Below, one piece after another: positions 44,478 through 57,000 of a stretch of 64,000 bases of DNA. The stretch comes from Chelonoidis abingdonii (lineage: Eukaryota > Chordata > Testudines > Testudinidae): the NCBI RefSeq assembly GCF_003597395.2, contig NC_133777.1:57077977-57141976 (forward strand). The letters run 5' to 3'. The translations under genes were made by a program, and so were the position numbers. The notes under the pieces are model-generated. The model did no database searches. It saw only the letters and a list, made by a program, of their open reading frames with translations, and was not told where the DNA came from. The number at the start of each line of letters is the position of its first letter. Position 1 is the first letter of the stretch.

Positions 44478-46417
44478 TGAGAAAGGCTGGGACTCAGAGC
44501 GAGGAGCAAACCCAGACCCCTCCCCTGCTTCCCTCCTCTATCACCTTCCTGGGCCACTAACGGGGCCCTCAGTGCCCAAGAGCAGGGGCAAGCGATGGCA
44601 TCTCAGCCCCCCCAAGAAAAGCTCAGGACTCACCATACGAACATCAGCCATCTTGTCACAGGTGGTACACAGTGTTCCATTGCACCATCATTGTCTGCAG
44701 AGTGGGAGAGAAAGGATGACCCTGTGAGTGCTAACGCCCGCCATTGACAGTAAAAGATGATGCAGATCTGCTTATCAATACATGCTTGTGCGGGAAACAT
44801 GCACCAAAATGTTTTGTTTCATGCTAGTCCTCATGCAGTCAAAATATTTGAGGCCTAGATCAATGTTTTGATATTAGGCTTGCCTGCAGATTGGTATGCA
44901 GGTCGCTTATGCTCCAACTGTTTTCATGACTCAGGCATAAAACATGTAGGCATCTCCACCTCATGGGGAAGCAGGCACATATTTTTTCACTTACATCAGG
45001 CAAGAGCTTGTTATTTATATTTTTGTAAAAAAGCTTCTTGTGCTTCAGATTAATAGCCTGATTGAATTGCTGGTACAAACATTAAAATATTTAGCAGTGA
45101 GTTGCCTGCGTACAGCATGAAATCACATGATGAGCAGGAATACTGTCGCCAGTGGTTTGTAATCTGGTATCTGTTCAGAGCCATAGCTCAGAGATTGGAA
45201 TTATGTGTTCTGTTTTCTAGATAGTTCCTCAGAGTGTTGCTCAGGAATACAGCTGTTTCAGTTGCAGATCCTAAAACTTTTCTTCCTAGCTAAGGAACAT
45301 GGTTATGGCTGAGGCTGTAGTTTCAGTGAGTCTACCCGTGAGACCACAGAGTCTCCCTCCTGAACTTTGTTTGCTAACTGCCCTTACATGTAGATTGGAA
45401 GCAGCCCTAGCCATGCAGAGACCTTCTATCTGAAAGTTGACTGATGAATTCAGTTTTAGGGACTCGAGCCTGGGTTCAGAGTGTTGCACACATAGGTTAA
45501 AATATAGTGAGCAGGGCGGGCAGTATTAAGTAACCTAATTTTGCATTTACAAGAGCTCTGCTGAAGGTTACCAAGCTACTTCTGCTCTTATAAAGAGAGG
45601 AATATGTAGCTATGTGCCTCCTTTCTTGCTATGGATCACGCTTAATCTCATGTCTCCTCAGCTGTAGCCTGTCTAATCATATCCTCTCCTTTTCAGGCCT
45701 ATGTTTTTGACAATAAGGGACTGAAGATTTAGGACCAATTTAGCAAAATACTTAAGTCTATCCTTATTCAGCAACTCACTTAAGCATATGCTTAAAGTTA
45801 AGCACATGGTTAAGTGCTTTCCTGAAGTAGTCTGATTTCTGCTTAACTCTACCTGCATCCACATGTAGCCTCCATTCACATGCACTAGATCAGAGCCAGC
45901 TAGTGTTCTTTACTGGTTACTGTGCTTGGACTGGGAGGCTCCAGGCCGGAGTGATTTTTTTTTTTTTAAAGGGACACATGTACAATAAACAAGATGGAAA
46001 AACAATCCATATTCCTGTATACATTGTGCCTCAGTCCATGCATTATAATGTGATTCATGCTAACACTAAGGTATATGTATAGATTTGTTTATATTTTCAA
46101 AAGCTGTTGAATGAACAAAGCTTGTCCTGATAGTTTGCTTTTCAAAAGAGATGTGCAAATGTACAAAACTTTGATATACATTTGCTTTGCTTCTCCTTCA
46201 CTAATGAAGCCTGGTGTACAGAAACAGAAATCAACCATCCTCTCTTTTGTAAGATTTATCTGCACATCTGAGTGTTTCCTTACAGAAGAAACTAAACATG
46301 GATCTCACTGCTCAGCCAACTGTGTGTCCGTTAATGGGCCAGTGATTTGTCTCAGAAGTTAACTGGAATCTGACAAAGACTTCCTATTGAAGCCTGAAGC
46401 TGGCAAGAGGCACAGGA
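44478..46417. other. Unassigned stretch with one fold-back fossil
   Basis: 45738-45830 is a palindromic fossil (CTTAAGCATATGCTTAA core), the same type as the one interrupted at 5222-5465. No gene is recognised. Confidence 0.4.
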
Positions 46418-46610
46418 ACACAGGAAGTGCCATACTGGATCAGACTAGGGGAACCGCTAATCTACAATCCTGCGTCCCACAGTAGACAGTACAGCCTCAG
46501 AGAAAACAGTAAGAAACCCTGCCATAAGCAGTCCTGGGATAAGCTACCTACAGGGAAACTTTTCTCCTAACCCCTGTCAGTTAGAGGTCAGCTTCTGGCC
46601 GGAGGTATGG
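46418..46610 (-). mobile_element. CR1/L3-lineage LINE 3' end, antisense
   Basis: Starts GGAACACAGGAAGTGCCATA then TGGATCAGACTAGG, and later CCTAACCCCTGTCAG and CAGCTTCTGG. This is the complement of the 3' end seen in sense at 53635-53862 (GGTCTGACCCAGGATGACTG). Confidence 0.65.
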
Positions 46611-46756
46611 GAGTTCATATCCCTTCCTAAACTCTTATTTTTTTGTTTTTCATCTTTGCTATCATAACTCTGCATATGGTTATCTATTTAAATGTCCAGT
46701 CCTTTCTTGAAGCCTACCAAGTACTTGAACGCAGTGATCTCTTGTGGCAATGAGTT
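46611..46756. other. Unassigned spacer
   Basis: Nothing recognised. Confidence 0.35.
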
Positions 46757-47500
46757 TGTAACAGCGTGGCCTGCCCCTATAAGAGCTAGGGAACTTGGGC
46801 CAGCCTGCCCTGTTCAATTAACTCCGCCTATGCTATAAATAACTGCCTCCCACCCAGAAGCAGTGAGACTAATGGAGTCAGGTGTTACCATGGCAAATAT
46901 GTAGGTGTTATAAAAGGAGCTGAGGGAAGCAAGGAACTCAGTCAGAGGAAGGTGCTCTAGGAGGTAAGGTAGATGTGTGAGGTAATGTCTACAGGAAGGT
47001 CCTTGGGAGTCCCCAGGGGATCTGCTAGCTAAAAAGGGCTTCTAGGGAGTGAGCTCTAGGAGGCTGTGCTCTTCCAAAAGAGCAAGAAAGTGCTCTGCAG
47101 GGCCTGGCTGTAGACATAAAGAACAGGGAACTCCAATGCATGGAAGACTGTGAGAAGGAGGGACTCCAGGGAAAGGAGCTTGGGAGTGGCTCTCTGAACA
47201 TAGCAGGAAAGCGCTGATAGCCTAGAAGGAGTGAGAGCTGAGTCTAGAAGATGAGCTAAAAAGTAGCACATATAGGTCAGGATGTTTGGCAGTTTGGCTG
47301 TTTGTTTGGACTTTGTTACCCTAGAAGGGTTTAAAATTTGTCATATTACCAACTTTGTCCCAGGGTTGGCCGAGGGGACCCACCTCAAGGCAGGGAGTCC
47401 CTCCAGTACCACATTGGTTCAGAAAGGGGTGTGATTGGGGAGCCAGGACCAGTGATGGTTCCACAAGCTAACCGCACACTGTGTGAACCAGAATTTATTT
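46757..47500 (+). repeat. LTR-like dispersed repeat
   Basis: Begins TGTAACAGCGTGGCCTGCCC and has a TATA-like TTATAAAAGGAGCTG at 46908-46922, about 150 bp in, followed by A/G-rich sequence repeating CTCTAGGAGG (46955 and 47053). The order fits U3-R-U5 of an LTR. The right boundary is only approximate and no target duplication was found. Confidence 0.4.
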
Positions 47501-49487
47501 TGATCAGCCTAAAACTTGCTGCCTTTCAGTTTAATTGAACATTTCCTTCACCCGTAGGCAACAGAGGCTTCCTGCATGAAAGGCTGATATACAGTGTGTT
47601 TATACTAAGCTTCAGAGCTGTGAATAACAGTCAACTTTGTGTATGAGCTTGCTATCTTGTTCTGTTAGCTAACAGCTTCGGGTGCTGAAATAAAAGTAAC
47701 ACCCTGAAAAATGTCTTTAAGAAAACTTATCTACCCTGGAACTCACATTTCAGAGACATAAATAGTCTCTCATAACTGTTAAGCCTTTGTGATTTCATCT
47801 GCAGCATGGAAACCAGCCCAGTGGAAAAATCCTAGGGTGGACTCCTGTTTTAAACATATAAAATAGCCTGTAAACTAAGGGGTCATTATGTGCCAAGTAG
47901 GATGGAAGTTGTTGTGACTGGGAACTTACCCAGCAAGAATTGAAAAGAAGCAACCAAACTCATTTAATGTAGACAGAAATAGTCCTTTTCCTAACCATAA
48001 TGGACCTGACTCTCCTCATTTGCGTAAGTATAAATTAGGAATAACTTCACTAAAGTAAATTAAGTTATTTTGACTTTATATTACAGTAAGAGAGAGGAGA
48101 ATCTGATCTCCTAGCATGTGAAGGGTTGTAACTTAAAAAGTAGCTGTAAGTCAAAGATTTATGGGTAAAAGTGCATAGCTTCCATGGAAAAGAAAATAAG
48201 AGAATTGATCACGTGTAAAGTTCAGAAAGCTTTTTTTAAAAACAGTATTTCAGCCCATAATCAATAGAACTCTGACATGCGTTGGCAAGACTAGCAATGG
48301 GCTGACAAAGAATCCAGAGTAAATCAAACAGCATGAAATCAGGCTATCCATCAAAACTCAGCCTTTTCGTTTCATGACCGAGCAATTGCATCACTATTCA
48401 AAGGGCTCATTCTTGTGTCATGTGTGTTGTCTTAGGCAAATCAGCTCTGGAAATCCACTTGGAAGGAGGAAGAGAAACCAGAATTTTGTCAAGATTTATC
48501 CAAAAATCAATATTTGTGAAGCCATAATGCCATAGGAGGAGTGCCTGGCTGTTTCAGGACCCTCAGTCTGTCACAGGATGTCAGAGGTGTTTTCACACCT
48601 TTCAACAGGCAAATGACCTACAAAGGCAGCTAATGTACGAACAGCTTCTCCTCTCAATGGCCCAGACCACATCGCTGCATGTAGGAGGTTCGCACCCCGC
48701 CTGTACTGAAAAGTGGTTCAGCCACTTCTGTAGCAGCACCCTCTCCTTCCTTAGACCACGTTGAGGTCTGTCTCTGGGGCCCCACAGAGGGGGGAGCAGC
48801 AGTGAGGAAGCTTGGGTCAGGTGAAGGTGGGCTGAGGAGCTGAGCTGGGGGAATGTTTACATTCCCCTTGTATCATTCCCCGAAGTTTACTTGCAGAAAG
48901 CAGCGCTCTATTTTCTGTAGAGTTCCTCCACTGTGGGGCAGCCTCCCCTTTAAGATGTTTCCAGCCCAGCCAGCCTTTTCACAAGCTACCATACTGTAAT
49001 TTCAGGATATAATATTGGGGTTTTCTGGGAAGGGGAACAGGAGGAGGCAACAGCATAAGAGATGATCACTGTTTTTTTCTTGTTTGTTTGTTTTGGTTAA
49101 GTTTCCTAGCTCTATATTGTAAGTGGCAATGATGAAAAACATCTATCTTCTCTTGATGTGCAACTGTAAAGTTCCTTAGTGCTTGTGGGAGTCCCACAGA
49201 CACATCAAGGACAGAGAGCGAGATCCCTAACATGACTTCACAACAAGAACAGTGCCACTTTGTAACTAATTCTCCTCCTTGCTCAGACCACGTAGGGCAT
49301 GTGCAGTCTAATGTTTTCCTAATATACCCCACTAGCAGTTGGATTTTCATTTTTGAGTCAGAACTTCATGTGCTCCAGGGAAGTGTGAAAGGGGTCAGCT
49401 TTTATGAATTTGCTGTAGTGCCAGTTAGATTTTAAAGCTGAAGTCTAGGGTTGCCAACTGGGTAAGTGTTAGCCAATATAGAATAGA
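47501..49487. other. Unassigned stretch
   Basis: No gene is recognised. 48003-48110 is a fold-back fossil (CCTGACTCTCCTCATTTGCG to GAGAATCTGATCTCC). Confidence 0.4.
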
Positions 49488-49495
49488 ATCTAAAT

Positions 49496-49869
49496 CGGGT
49501 TCTCAACCTTTTTCTTTCTGAGCCTTCCCCTCATTCTCCCACACCAACATGCTATAAAAATTCCATGGCTAACCTATGCCACAACAACTGTTTTTCTGCA
49601 TATAAAATCCAGGGGCAGTGCAGGGTGTAGCAAGCAGTGCAGTTGCCTGGGCCCCATGCCGAAGGGGCCCCTGTGAAGCTACTTTGCTCAGGCTTCAGCT
49701 TCAGCCCTGGGTGGTAGAGCTTGAGGCACTGGGCTTCAGCCCCACTGGATGAGGCTTCAGCTTTCTGCCCTGGGCCCCGGCAAGTCTAATGCTAGCTTTC
49801 CGGGGTGGCCTCCCTGAAACCTGCTTGTGGCCCCTCAGGGGGCTTTGGACCCCTGGTTGAGAACCACTG
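49496..49869. mobile_element. 374-bp hAT MITE (TCTCAACC/GGTTGAGA family)
   Basis: Left end CGGGTTCTCAACC and right end GGTTGAGAACCACTG are inverted. Flanks ATCTAAAT (49488-49495) and ATCTAAAG (49870-49877) match at 7 of 8. The interior is GC-rich with repeated GGCTTCAGC phrases. No protein. Confidence 0.85.
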
Positions 49870-49877
49870 ATCTAAAG

Positions 49878-50252
49878 GATAATGCCCCTCTATTGAGTTC
49901 ATGGGACATTAGCTGACTAACTTTAATGCTGGGTTCTTTTCAGGTCAACTTTGAACTCAAACAGTATTTCTCAAATCAGGACTTGCTTATTCTTAACCAG
50001 CCAACAATTTATTAATTTGCCCAGAACCACATTAATATACAATCAACAGTCTACAATCAGGTGTAGACACAATCAATGTTCTAGATTGTACTACACATGA
50101 AGTAGCCCTGCAAGCAATTTTCACAGATTAGAGTTGAGGCTCAATGGTTATACCTTGGAACAAGGCAAATAACCAATATAATTACTTACTATCATCAATC
50201 TCAGTTTCTTTAGTATCTAACACAATTATCACACTTCCGAGGATGCTTTTGT
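49878..50252. other. Unassigned spacer
   Basis: No gene or repeat recognised. Confidence 0.4.
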
Positions 50253-50260
50253 CTTTATGG

Positions 50261-50391
50261 CAATGATTTTCAAGCTGTGGTGCATGGACCCCTGGAGGGT
50301 CTGCACTCTGTCTAAGATTTCCAAAGGGGTCTGGACCTCTATTTGAAATTTTTCTAGGGCTTTGCAAATGAAAAAAGGTTGAAAACCACTG
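50261..50391. mobile_element. 131-bp hAT MITE
   Basis: Begins CAATGATTTTCAAGC and ends GGTTGAAAACCACTG. Flanks CTTTATGG (50253-50260) and CTTTAAGG (50392-50399) match at 7 of 8. The terminal sequence is related to 49496-49869. Confidence 0.85.
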
Positions 50392-50399
50392 CTTTAAGG

Positions 50400-51820
50400 C
50401 ACTTTTAAGAATATGGTTACTAATTGTCTGAATGGTTTGGTCCAAAAGGGACAAGTTTAGAAAATACCAAAAGCAATTGTTTAAAGTTTTTGTTTTCTGT
50501 CTCTCAGGCCAATTTACTTGGATTTAGGAAGAAGTTAAAATCTAAAATATGATTACTTGAGGACTCACTAGAGAGTGCAGACTTAGTAAGATAACCTACA
50601 GTTATTTGTACTTCCCCTTCTATTCTTTAATATAATCTTTGAAATGAAATCTCACCATTCTTATCCCCTTAACCCTGATATGGGGAAGAGTCCTTTCCAC
50701 ATGACTGGTCTGGGCATTGGTCAGTCAGGTGTAGCAGAGACCCATTAAGCTAAACTAGCAATGATTGATGAGCAGTAGTCCAAACACTAGCAGTGGTGGT
50801 CAGACAGCCAGATGTCAGAAAATCCATAGGAAAGAGAACTCTGCATATGTTCCTTAACTGAGCAACAGAAGAGAGGATTTTATTCAAGGAAAAAAGGAGT
50901 CAAATAAGCCAAATGAATTAAGCAGGCACTTACAAAGCCCTGAAGTGAAATTTACATAAACTTTTTACTTGACACAAACAATATTCTGTTGGCTCTGAGA
51001 GGGGCCAAGCTATCTCTCCTTAATCTGAGCTCAAAATGTCAGGCAAAGGGATCTATAAAGTGAGCATGATGCAGTGCAGATACGCATTTATAAGATCAGA
51101 GTCCGTAGATAGGGTGGCCTTATCCTTGTTTTTACTTCCACTGTCTGTAGCGAGACTCTTGACCTACAGTATGTACCAAATCTGCTGTCTTATATTTGTG
51201 CTCCTTTTGTTTTTCTGTTGTATAATTTTAAATCATATTTGTATTATATCACACTCCAGCACAATATTTATAAATGGAGAATGACTTGGCATAATTCTTA
51301 GTGCAGCCTGCCTGCCATCACAGAAGCGTTCTTCACATCCTCCTTCTCTCAAGAGCTGGGAAATCTGAGCTGCAACTTCTTTGAAAAAGGCTGGGCACTG
51401 CTTAGCAGCAGAATTGCTGAGTGTCCAGGGAACTTCAGCTTCTCTGAAGGGAATTCATGTGAATGCTGGTACAGAGAGAGAGAAATGCATCTCAGCCTTA
51501 GACCTTGGTGTCAGTTGGTTTCCTTGATTGTAAACATCACCTGTTGTTGATGTGCAAATGCAGCAGCACCCTGACAGCCCTACTGCAGTACTGCTGATAT
51601 AAAGGAAGAGCTGTAGAGCTGAATATCACATTAGGGCCCGATTCATCCCTGGCATAGTTCTATAAGCTTTTATAGAGTTACTTCAAGAATGAATTTAGCC
51701 CATTGGACCAAGTCCTTCTTTGTGAACAGCATAGGTCCATCAATACCTCAGCTGTTTTAAAACTTGACTGAAAGGGACTGTGTGACTGAGAGCCAGGTGA
51801 TACCCAGGAAGGAGCCTTGT
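50400..51820. other. Unassigned stretch
   Basis: No gene or recognised repeat. Confidence 0.4.
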
Positions 51821-51825
51821 ATAGT

Positions 51826-52676
51826 TGTCAGGGTTCCCTCCCCACTCTGAACTCTGGGTACAGATGTGAGGACCCATATCAAAGACCCCCTAAGCTTATA
51901 TTCCACCAGCTTAGGTTAAAAACTTCCCCAAGGCACAAATTCCTTTCCTTGTCCTTGGACTATATTGCTTCCACCACCGAGTGATTTAAACAAACATTGA
52001 GGGAGGGACCACTTGGAGCCCTATCTCCCCCAGAACCTCTTCCACCCCCTTTCCTGGGTGTGGGACTTGAGAATAATATACCAACCGATAGGTTAACCAA
52101 GTGATCACAGACCAAATCCTTGTGTTTTAGGACACTGAAAATCAATCAGGTTCTTAAAAGAAGAATTTTATTTAAAAAAAAAGTAAAAGACTCATACCTG
52201 CAAAAATCAGGATGGAAGATAACTTTACAGGGTAAATAAAAAGATTTTAAACATAGAAGATTCCTCTCTAGGCTTAACTTCAAAGTTACAAAAACAGGAA
52301 TAAACCTCCCTCTTAGCACAGGGAAAATTCACAAGCTAAAACAAAAGATAATCTAATGAATTTCCTTGCTATTACTTACAATTTCTGTAATTTTTAGATG
52401 TATCAGTTCAGGATGTTTTTAGGAGCTGGGTCACCTGCTTGGTCCCTCTCTCTTTGTCCTGAGAGGGAACCAACAAAGAGAGCACAAACAAAACCTCTCC
52501 CCACTCCCCCGATTTGGAAGTATCTTCTTTCTCCATTGGTCCTCCTGGTCAGGTGCCAATTAGGTTAATTGAACTGATTAACCCCTTAGAGGTAAGTGAT
52601 TCTGTACCTCTGGCCAGGAAGGATTTATGTTACTGCATACATAAAGGTTGTTACCCTTCCCTTTATATTTATGATG
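51826..52676. mobile_element. Solo-LTR-like element with 5-bp flanking duplication
   Basis: Starts TGTCAGGGTTCCCTCC and ends TTCCCTTTATATTTATGATG (the expected last two bases would be CA). ATAGT lies directly on both sides (51821-51825 and 52677-52681). The interior matches a sequence I know as abundant in turtles: CTTAGGTTAAAAACTTCCCC and CAATCAGGTTCTTAAAAGAA. No coding region is present, as expected for a solo LTR. A DNA element cannot be excluded because the two ends are also weakly inverted (TGTCA/TGATG). Confidence 0.6.
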
Positions 52677-52681
52677 ATAGT

Positions 52682-53378
52682 GTTGTCAAAGAATTATTAG
52701 TGAGGCCTGTTCTGAGGAGTGAAGGGTTGTGTTTGAGATACTATTAGGGTCTGGGACAGGTGGAGTGATGTGAGTCTGGGACCATGTCTGTGCAACTGCT
52801 CATCTTTTATGGGTCCCAGATAATATGACTCATCCAATACCCTACTGGATCATCTATAGGTCACAGGCTGGTGCATCTAGAGAGGGTGAGAGGAAGTCTT
52901 TCACCATGAGCCAAGGGGAAGGACTTGACCTGGGAAGAGTGGCTGCTCTTTACTCTGGCAGGACATTCTTTTTGGTGTGCCTGGGTGGCTGCTGTGACAC
53001 TGTAAATCTATACTCATGCACTTAATTTGTGGAGTTACTCTGGAATTACATAGTCGTAGCTGAGACCAGAATTTGGATTGTAAAATGAGTGTCCTCTTTC
53101 ATTCCAATAGGACAACTTAGGTCTTGTGTAACTTTCCATCTGTTTATCTCAGAAGCTCTTTCTCAAACATGAATATAGGGGTTGGAGGATCAATTCCTTA
53201 AACTAGAAAAAAAGAGATGAGAACTGCACTCATGTAAGTGCACACCCAGTAGAAATTATTGCACTCATGTAATGGAGTGTCCCCAACCTGATGCTATGCT
53301 CATGGCTACATTAGTCCCATGGATCCCAGTGGGTGGCTTTATGCTAAATCGCATGTCCTTTAAAAATTAAGAACTGTG
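52682..53378. other. Spacer, one short direct repeat
   Basis: No gene. 53237-53263 is nearly repeated at 53597-53623. Confidence 0.4.
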
Positions 53379-53455
53379 GGCCACTCCTCAGCTGGTGTAT
53401 ATTTTTATTCCTCAATTGACTTACAGTGACTTACACCTGAGGAAGATAAGGTCCT
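53379..53455. repeat. Fold-back fossil repeat
   Basis: GGGCCACTCCTCAGCTGGTG at the left and CACCTGAGGAAGATAAGGTC at the right are inverted counterparts. Same family as 25028-25114. Confidence 0.6.
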
Positions 53456-53634
53456 TTGCTTTACACTGTGAGCCTCAGCACTGTAAGTCACAGAAAACAT
53501 GGATTCTGTTTGAGTCTCTACATTCAGTTCTCACTGGATCTCTCTTGCCTTCTGGTTATCTTGTTCATGCTGGTTTCCAGCCACTGATGAGAGGAAGTGC
53601 ACACCCAATAGAAATTACTGTTTTTACCCTCCTA

Positions 53635-53862
53635 TGTTCTCAGTTAAGTCCATTAATGGCTATTAGCCAGGATGGGTAAGGAATGGTGTCCCTAGCCTTT
53701 GTTTGTCAGAGGGTGGAGCTGGATGGCAGGAGAGAGATCACTTGATCATTACCTGTTAGATTCACTCCCTCTGGGGCACCTGGTATTGGTCACTGTTGGC
53801 AGACAGGATACTGGGCTGGGTGGACCTTTGGTCTGACCCAGGATGACTGTTCTTATGTTCTT
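53635..53862 (+). mobile_element. CR1/L3-lineage LINE 3' end, sense
   Basis: Contains TTGTTTGTCAGAGGGTGGAG, CTCTGGGGCACCTGG, TGGACCTTTGGTCTGACCCA and a terminal GTTCTTATGTTCTT tail. This is a typical 3' end of the LINE family seen antisense at 46418 and 58440. Confidence 0.8.
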
Positions 53863-53892
53863 TTCCAAATAATTGTCTGTTATTTAAGAGGC

Positions 53893-54092
53893 AACGTGAC
53901 ATGATCTCTGGACTGGAAGTCCTGGAATCCACATCTCCTTCCCAGTTCTGCCACTGGCTTACTTTGTGGATTGGGGCAAGTCCCTTATCCTGTCTGTACC
54001 TAAGTTTGCTCTTCTGTAGAATGAGGGCAATAATACTTTTCCTTTGACATGAGCTTTGAGACCTCTGGGTGTGAAGTGCTAAATACTATTAT
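53893..54092 (+). repeat. MIR-type SINE
   Basis: Contains CCCAGTTCTGCCACTGGCTT, GGGGCAAGTCCCTTATCCTG and GAATGAGGGCAATAATACTT, then GTGAAGTGCTAAATACTATT. This is the MIR core and 3' region, like 17230-17415 but with different decay. Confidence 0.8.
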
Positions 54093-57000
54093 TCAAGTTT
54101 TCAAAGCCTCAATTCTGTTAAAACCTATGATTGCCAAGTAGTAATACTCAGATGTGGACATGTGAATTTTTGCCACTAATAAAGTGATTGATTAACATAG
54201 AGATGAAGAGGAAACCTGTAAAAACTGCATGCTCCATCTAAGCCTATGTAGGGTCTAACATTCCACTTGCTCTGTATCTGGCTCTGCATTATAAGGCCTT
54301 GGAGCAGGTTTCCCAGCCTTAACTATGACACTATCTGTTGGATCCTCCTGCAGATCTAAAATAGGCTTCAATGTTGTTTCCTGCTCTCCCAAAGAATTGG
54401 AAATAGATCTATGGCATGTGCTTTGTCTTAAAAGTAGGAAGATCCTATTTCATCTGTTAGTGGCTCACAAAGAAATATGGGGATGAGTTATAAGGGATTG
54501 AGACAATTTTAAAAGAGGGAAAACTTCACTACAAGAGTTTCTTATTCTCACAATCTCATCTCCGTGTGGTGTTTTTTTCTCCTTCCCTACTACTAGAGGG
54601 AAAGGACAGGGAGTGGGGTCCCTGGCAGGGCAAGACGCTTCCTGGTGAATAGTAATGGGTACAAAATCTTTTGCTTTCCTGGAAAATCCCCTGTTGTTGT
54701 ACCATAACATTTCTTGTCACTCCCCCTAGTACTTTTACCTTGGGCAGGAACCTAGTGTGGGATTTTCAAAGGAGCCCTGAAGTCCACTTTCCAGGCTGCT
54801 GTGACCAAAGCATTTCAATGAAACCCTACAGACATAGGAAACTATTCTCTCACTGCAGCAGCTGGCCTAAGAGCTGCCATGTCTTCATGGGCAGGAGTAT
54901 CTTCCAGCTGTGAAGACAGAAGGACCCTGGGTTATCCTGTGAATTTCAAATGGATTGCAATGTGCCCTTAAAATTAAGCTGGTGGATACTCCTGCCTATG
55001 ACCTGATAGAAGGGATCTGGCTTGGTCATGATGTGCTGAGTGAATGATCACGTTTTTTGTGTGCCTAGTGGCACTGGTTTCACTGAGGCCTTCCCCAAAG
55101 GCATACTGGTTCAAACTTTCATCTATACCTACAGTCACAAGCTGAAGTGTCAAATATTTTCTTTAGGGATTACTGCAGGAGAAATACTTCTAAACTCACT
55201 GTCAGTTCTGGCCCTGGAGTGCTTCAGTGAATCCTGTTTTCCTCCTAGCACCCGTGCTCTGCTTTTGGAAAGAGTGGCATCTGTTTCGCAGGGTCCTTAG
55301 TGTTGTCTATATTTTAGAAACACAAAACCACAGCCGGAATGGACTTTTGCCTTTTTCTAAGCTCACTGTATGAGATTATGAAATCTCTGATGAAAGCTTT
55401 AGGATTTTATTGGAGCATGATGACAAAGGGACATTCATAGTAATATACTGGTTGAAAATAAATTCTGCATGTCAGCTAATCCGAAGGACAGATAAATAGC
55501 TATGGAAACATTGTTCCTCTTCCATTCACCAGCTCAGCAACAAATTTCCTCTTTGGCCATGGAAAAAGTGATGGCAGAAACTAGGGGTTCTGTTCCCCTC
55601 CAGGCTCCTGCTTTAGCACTGGGGGAAGAACTCTCTCCTAAAAAGGAAAGGGAGATGAATAGTGCAGAGGGAAAGATGAGTTGTGGCCAGAAATGACTGC
55701 AGAACAAGGGAGGGGAGGAAAAGAGACAAGAAGAAAAGTAAAATGGCGAGATGGGTGAATGATTGGGTATATGCTCTGTCCTCTACTTTTTCTGATATTC
55801 AGATAACCAATGTTGTGAGTCTGCTATTTGTGACTGTAATTGTGAATGGTGAACTTCAAAACACTGAGCCTTCTTCTGAATGCTATTAACGTCTGTTTCG
55901 ATAGGCATTTTGTTCATCCCACATGCTTCTCAGCATATAAACTGTTGTTGGTTGGACTTCTTTGTCCTGGGCCACTCAAACAATATTGTCCTTCAGCTTG
56001 AGTTTTGACAAGATTAGGTGGCCCAGCTTCACATCAGCATTCAATTATAGATTAAATCATTTGTTCTCAACCTCAGATGTGAGAGTGCTGCAATCAGACT
56101 GTGCCAGGATGGCAAATGCTCTGCGGTGAAGTACTCCGCTCTTTAGGAAAAGACTAACAATCCATTCTGACTGTGCAAGGACCCAGGAAACAAGCATGGT
56201 TCTTGACAGAGAGCAGAACCTGGTTGCTGAGTAGAGAATAGAGTTCACTGAAGCCCTTTGAACAGCATAAAATGAGGCAATTGGCATTCTTTACCCAGGA
56301 CAGAGCCAGAGTGGATAAACTAGGAGTAATGCAGATCAGAAAAGAGGCTCTGTACACTGGCCTGTCTATGTGGGGAAGCTTTTAGAATGTTTGCTCACAC
56401 TATACCTGGCTCAAGATGCTGTGGGCAGGGTCGAGAGCTAAGCAAGCAAGCATTCTGCTAGCTATCTGGTACAGCTTTACCAGTCTACTGTTGGGCTGGC
56501 CTCAGTCTTCCTTTCTATCCCCCCTTTCCCTGAGCTCAAACTTCTAATCAGCTTGAACTGTGAGCTGGTTTAGTAAGGTGAATACTGAAGGTGTCCACTC
56601 TAGATACCACCAACCATGCTATACATGTCACCTATGAAGATTCAAAGGTCTCCAGGAGGGAAAGAAAACTGTATGAATCCCCTGACTGTACAGCCTAGCT
56701 CTGAGCACTAAACATCCATCATAGCCCCCTAAAGTTGCATATGGGAAGTAGGAAGCAATGCAACAGGGAGTCAAAAAAATCTTCAAAGTTTCTGCATTGT
56801 TCTTCAAATTTCTCCTTAAAACTCACCTCTCACACTATGGTGCCAACAAAACACTCAAGAATGCTTAGGTAGCCTGGACTGTGCTGCGATAGCTGCTTCT
56901 TATCCCTATTATAAATCTCTTGTTACTTTGTGCTCCTTTTCTGTTTGTATCTGCTTATGTCATTTTTGCACTGCTTTGGGGGCTAGGACTGTCCTTTCTT

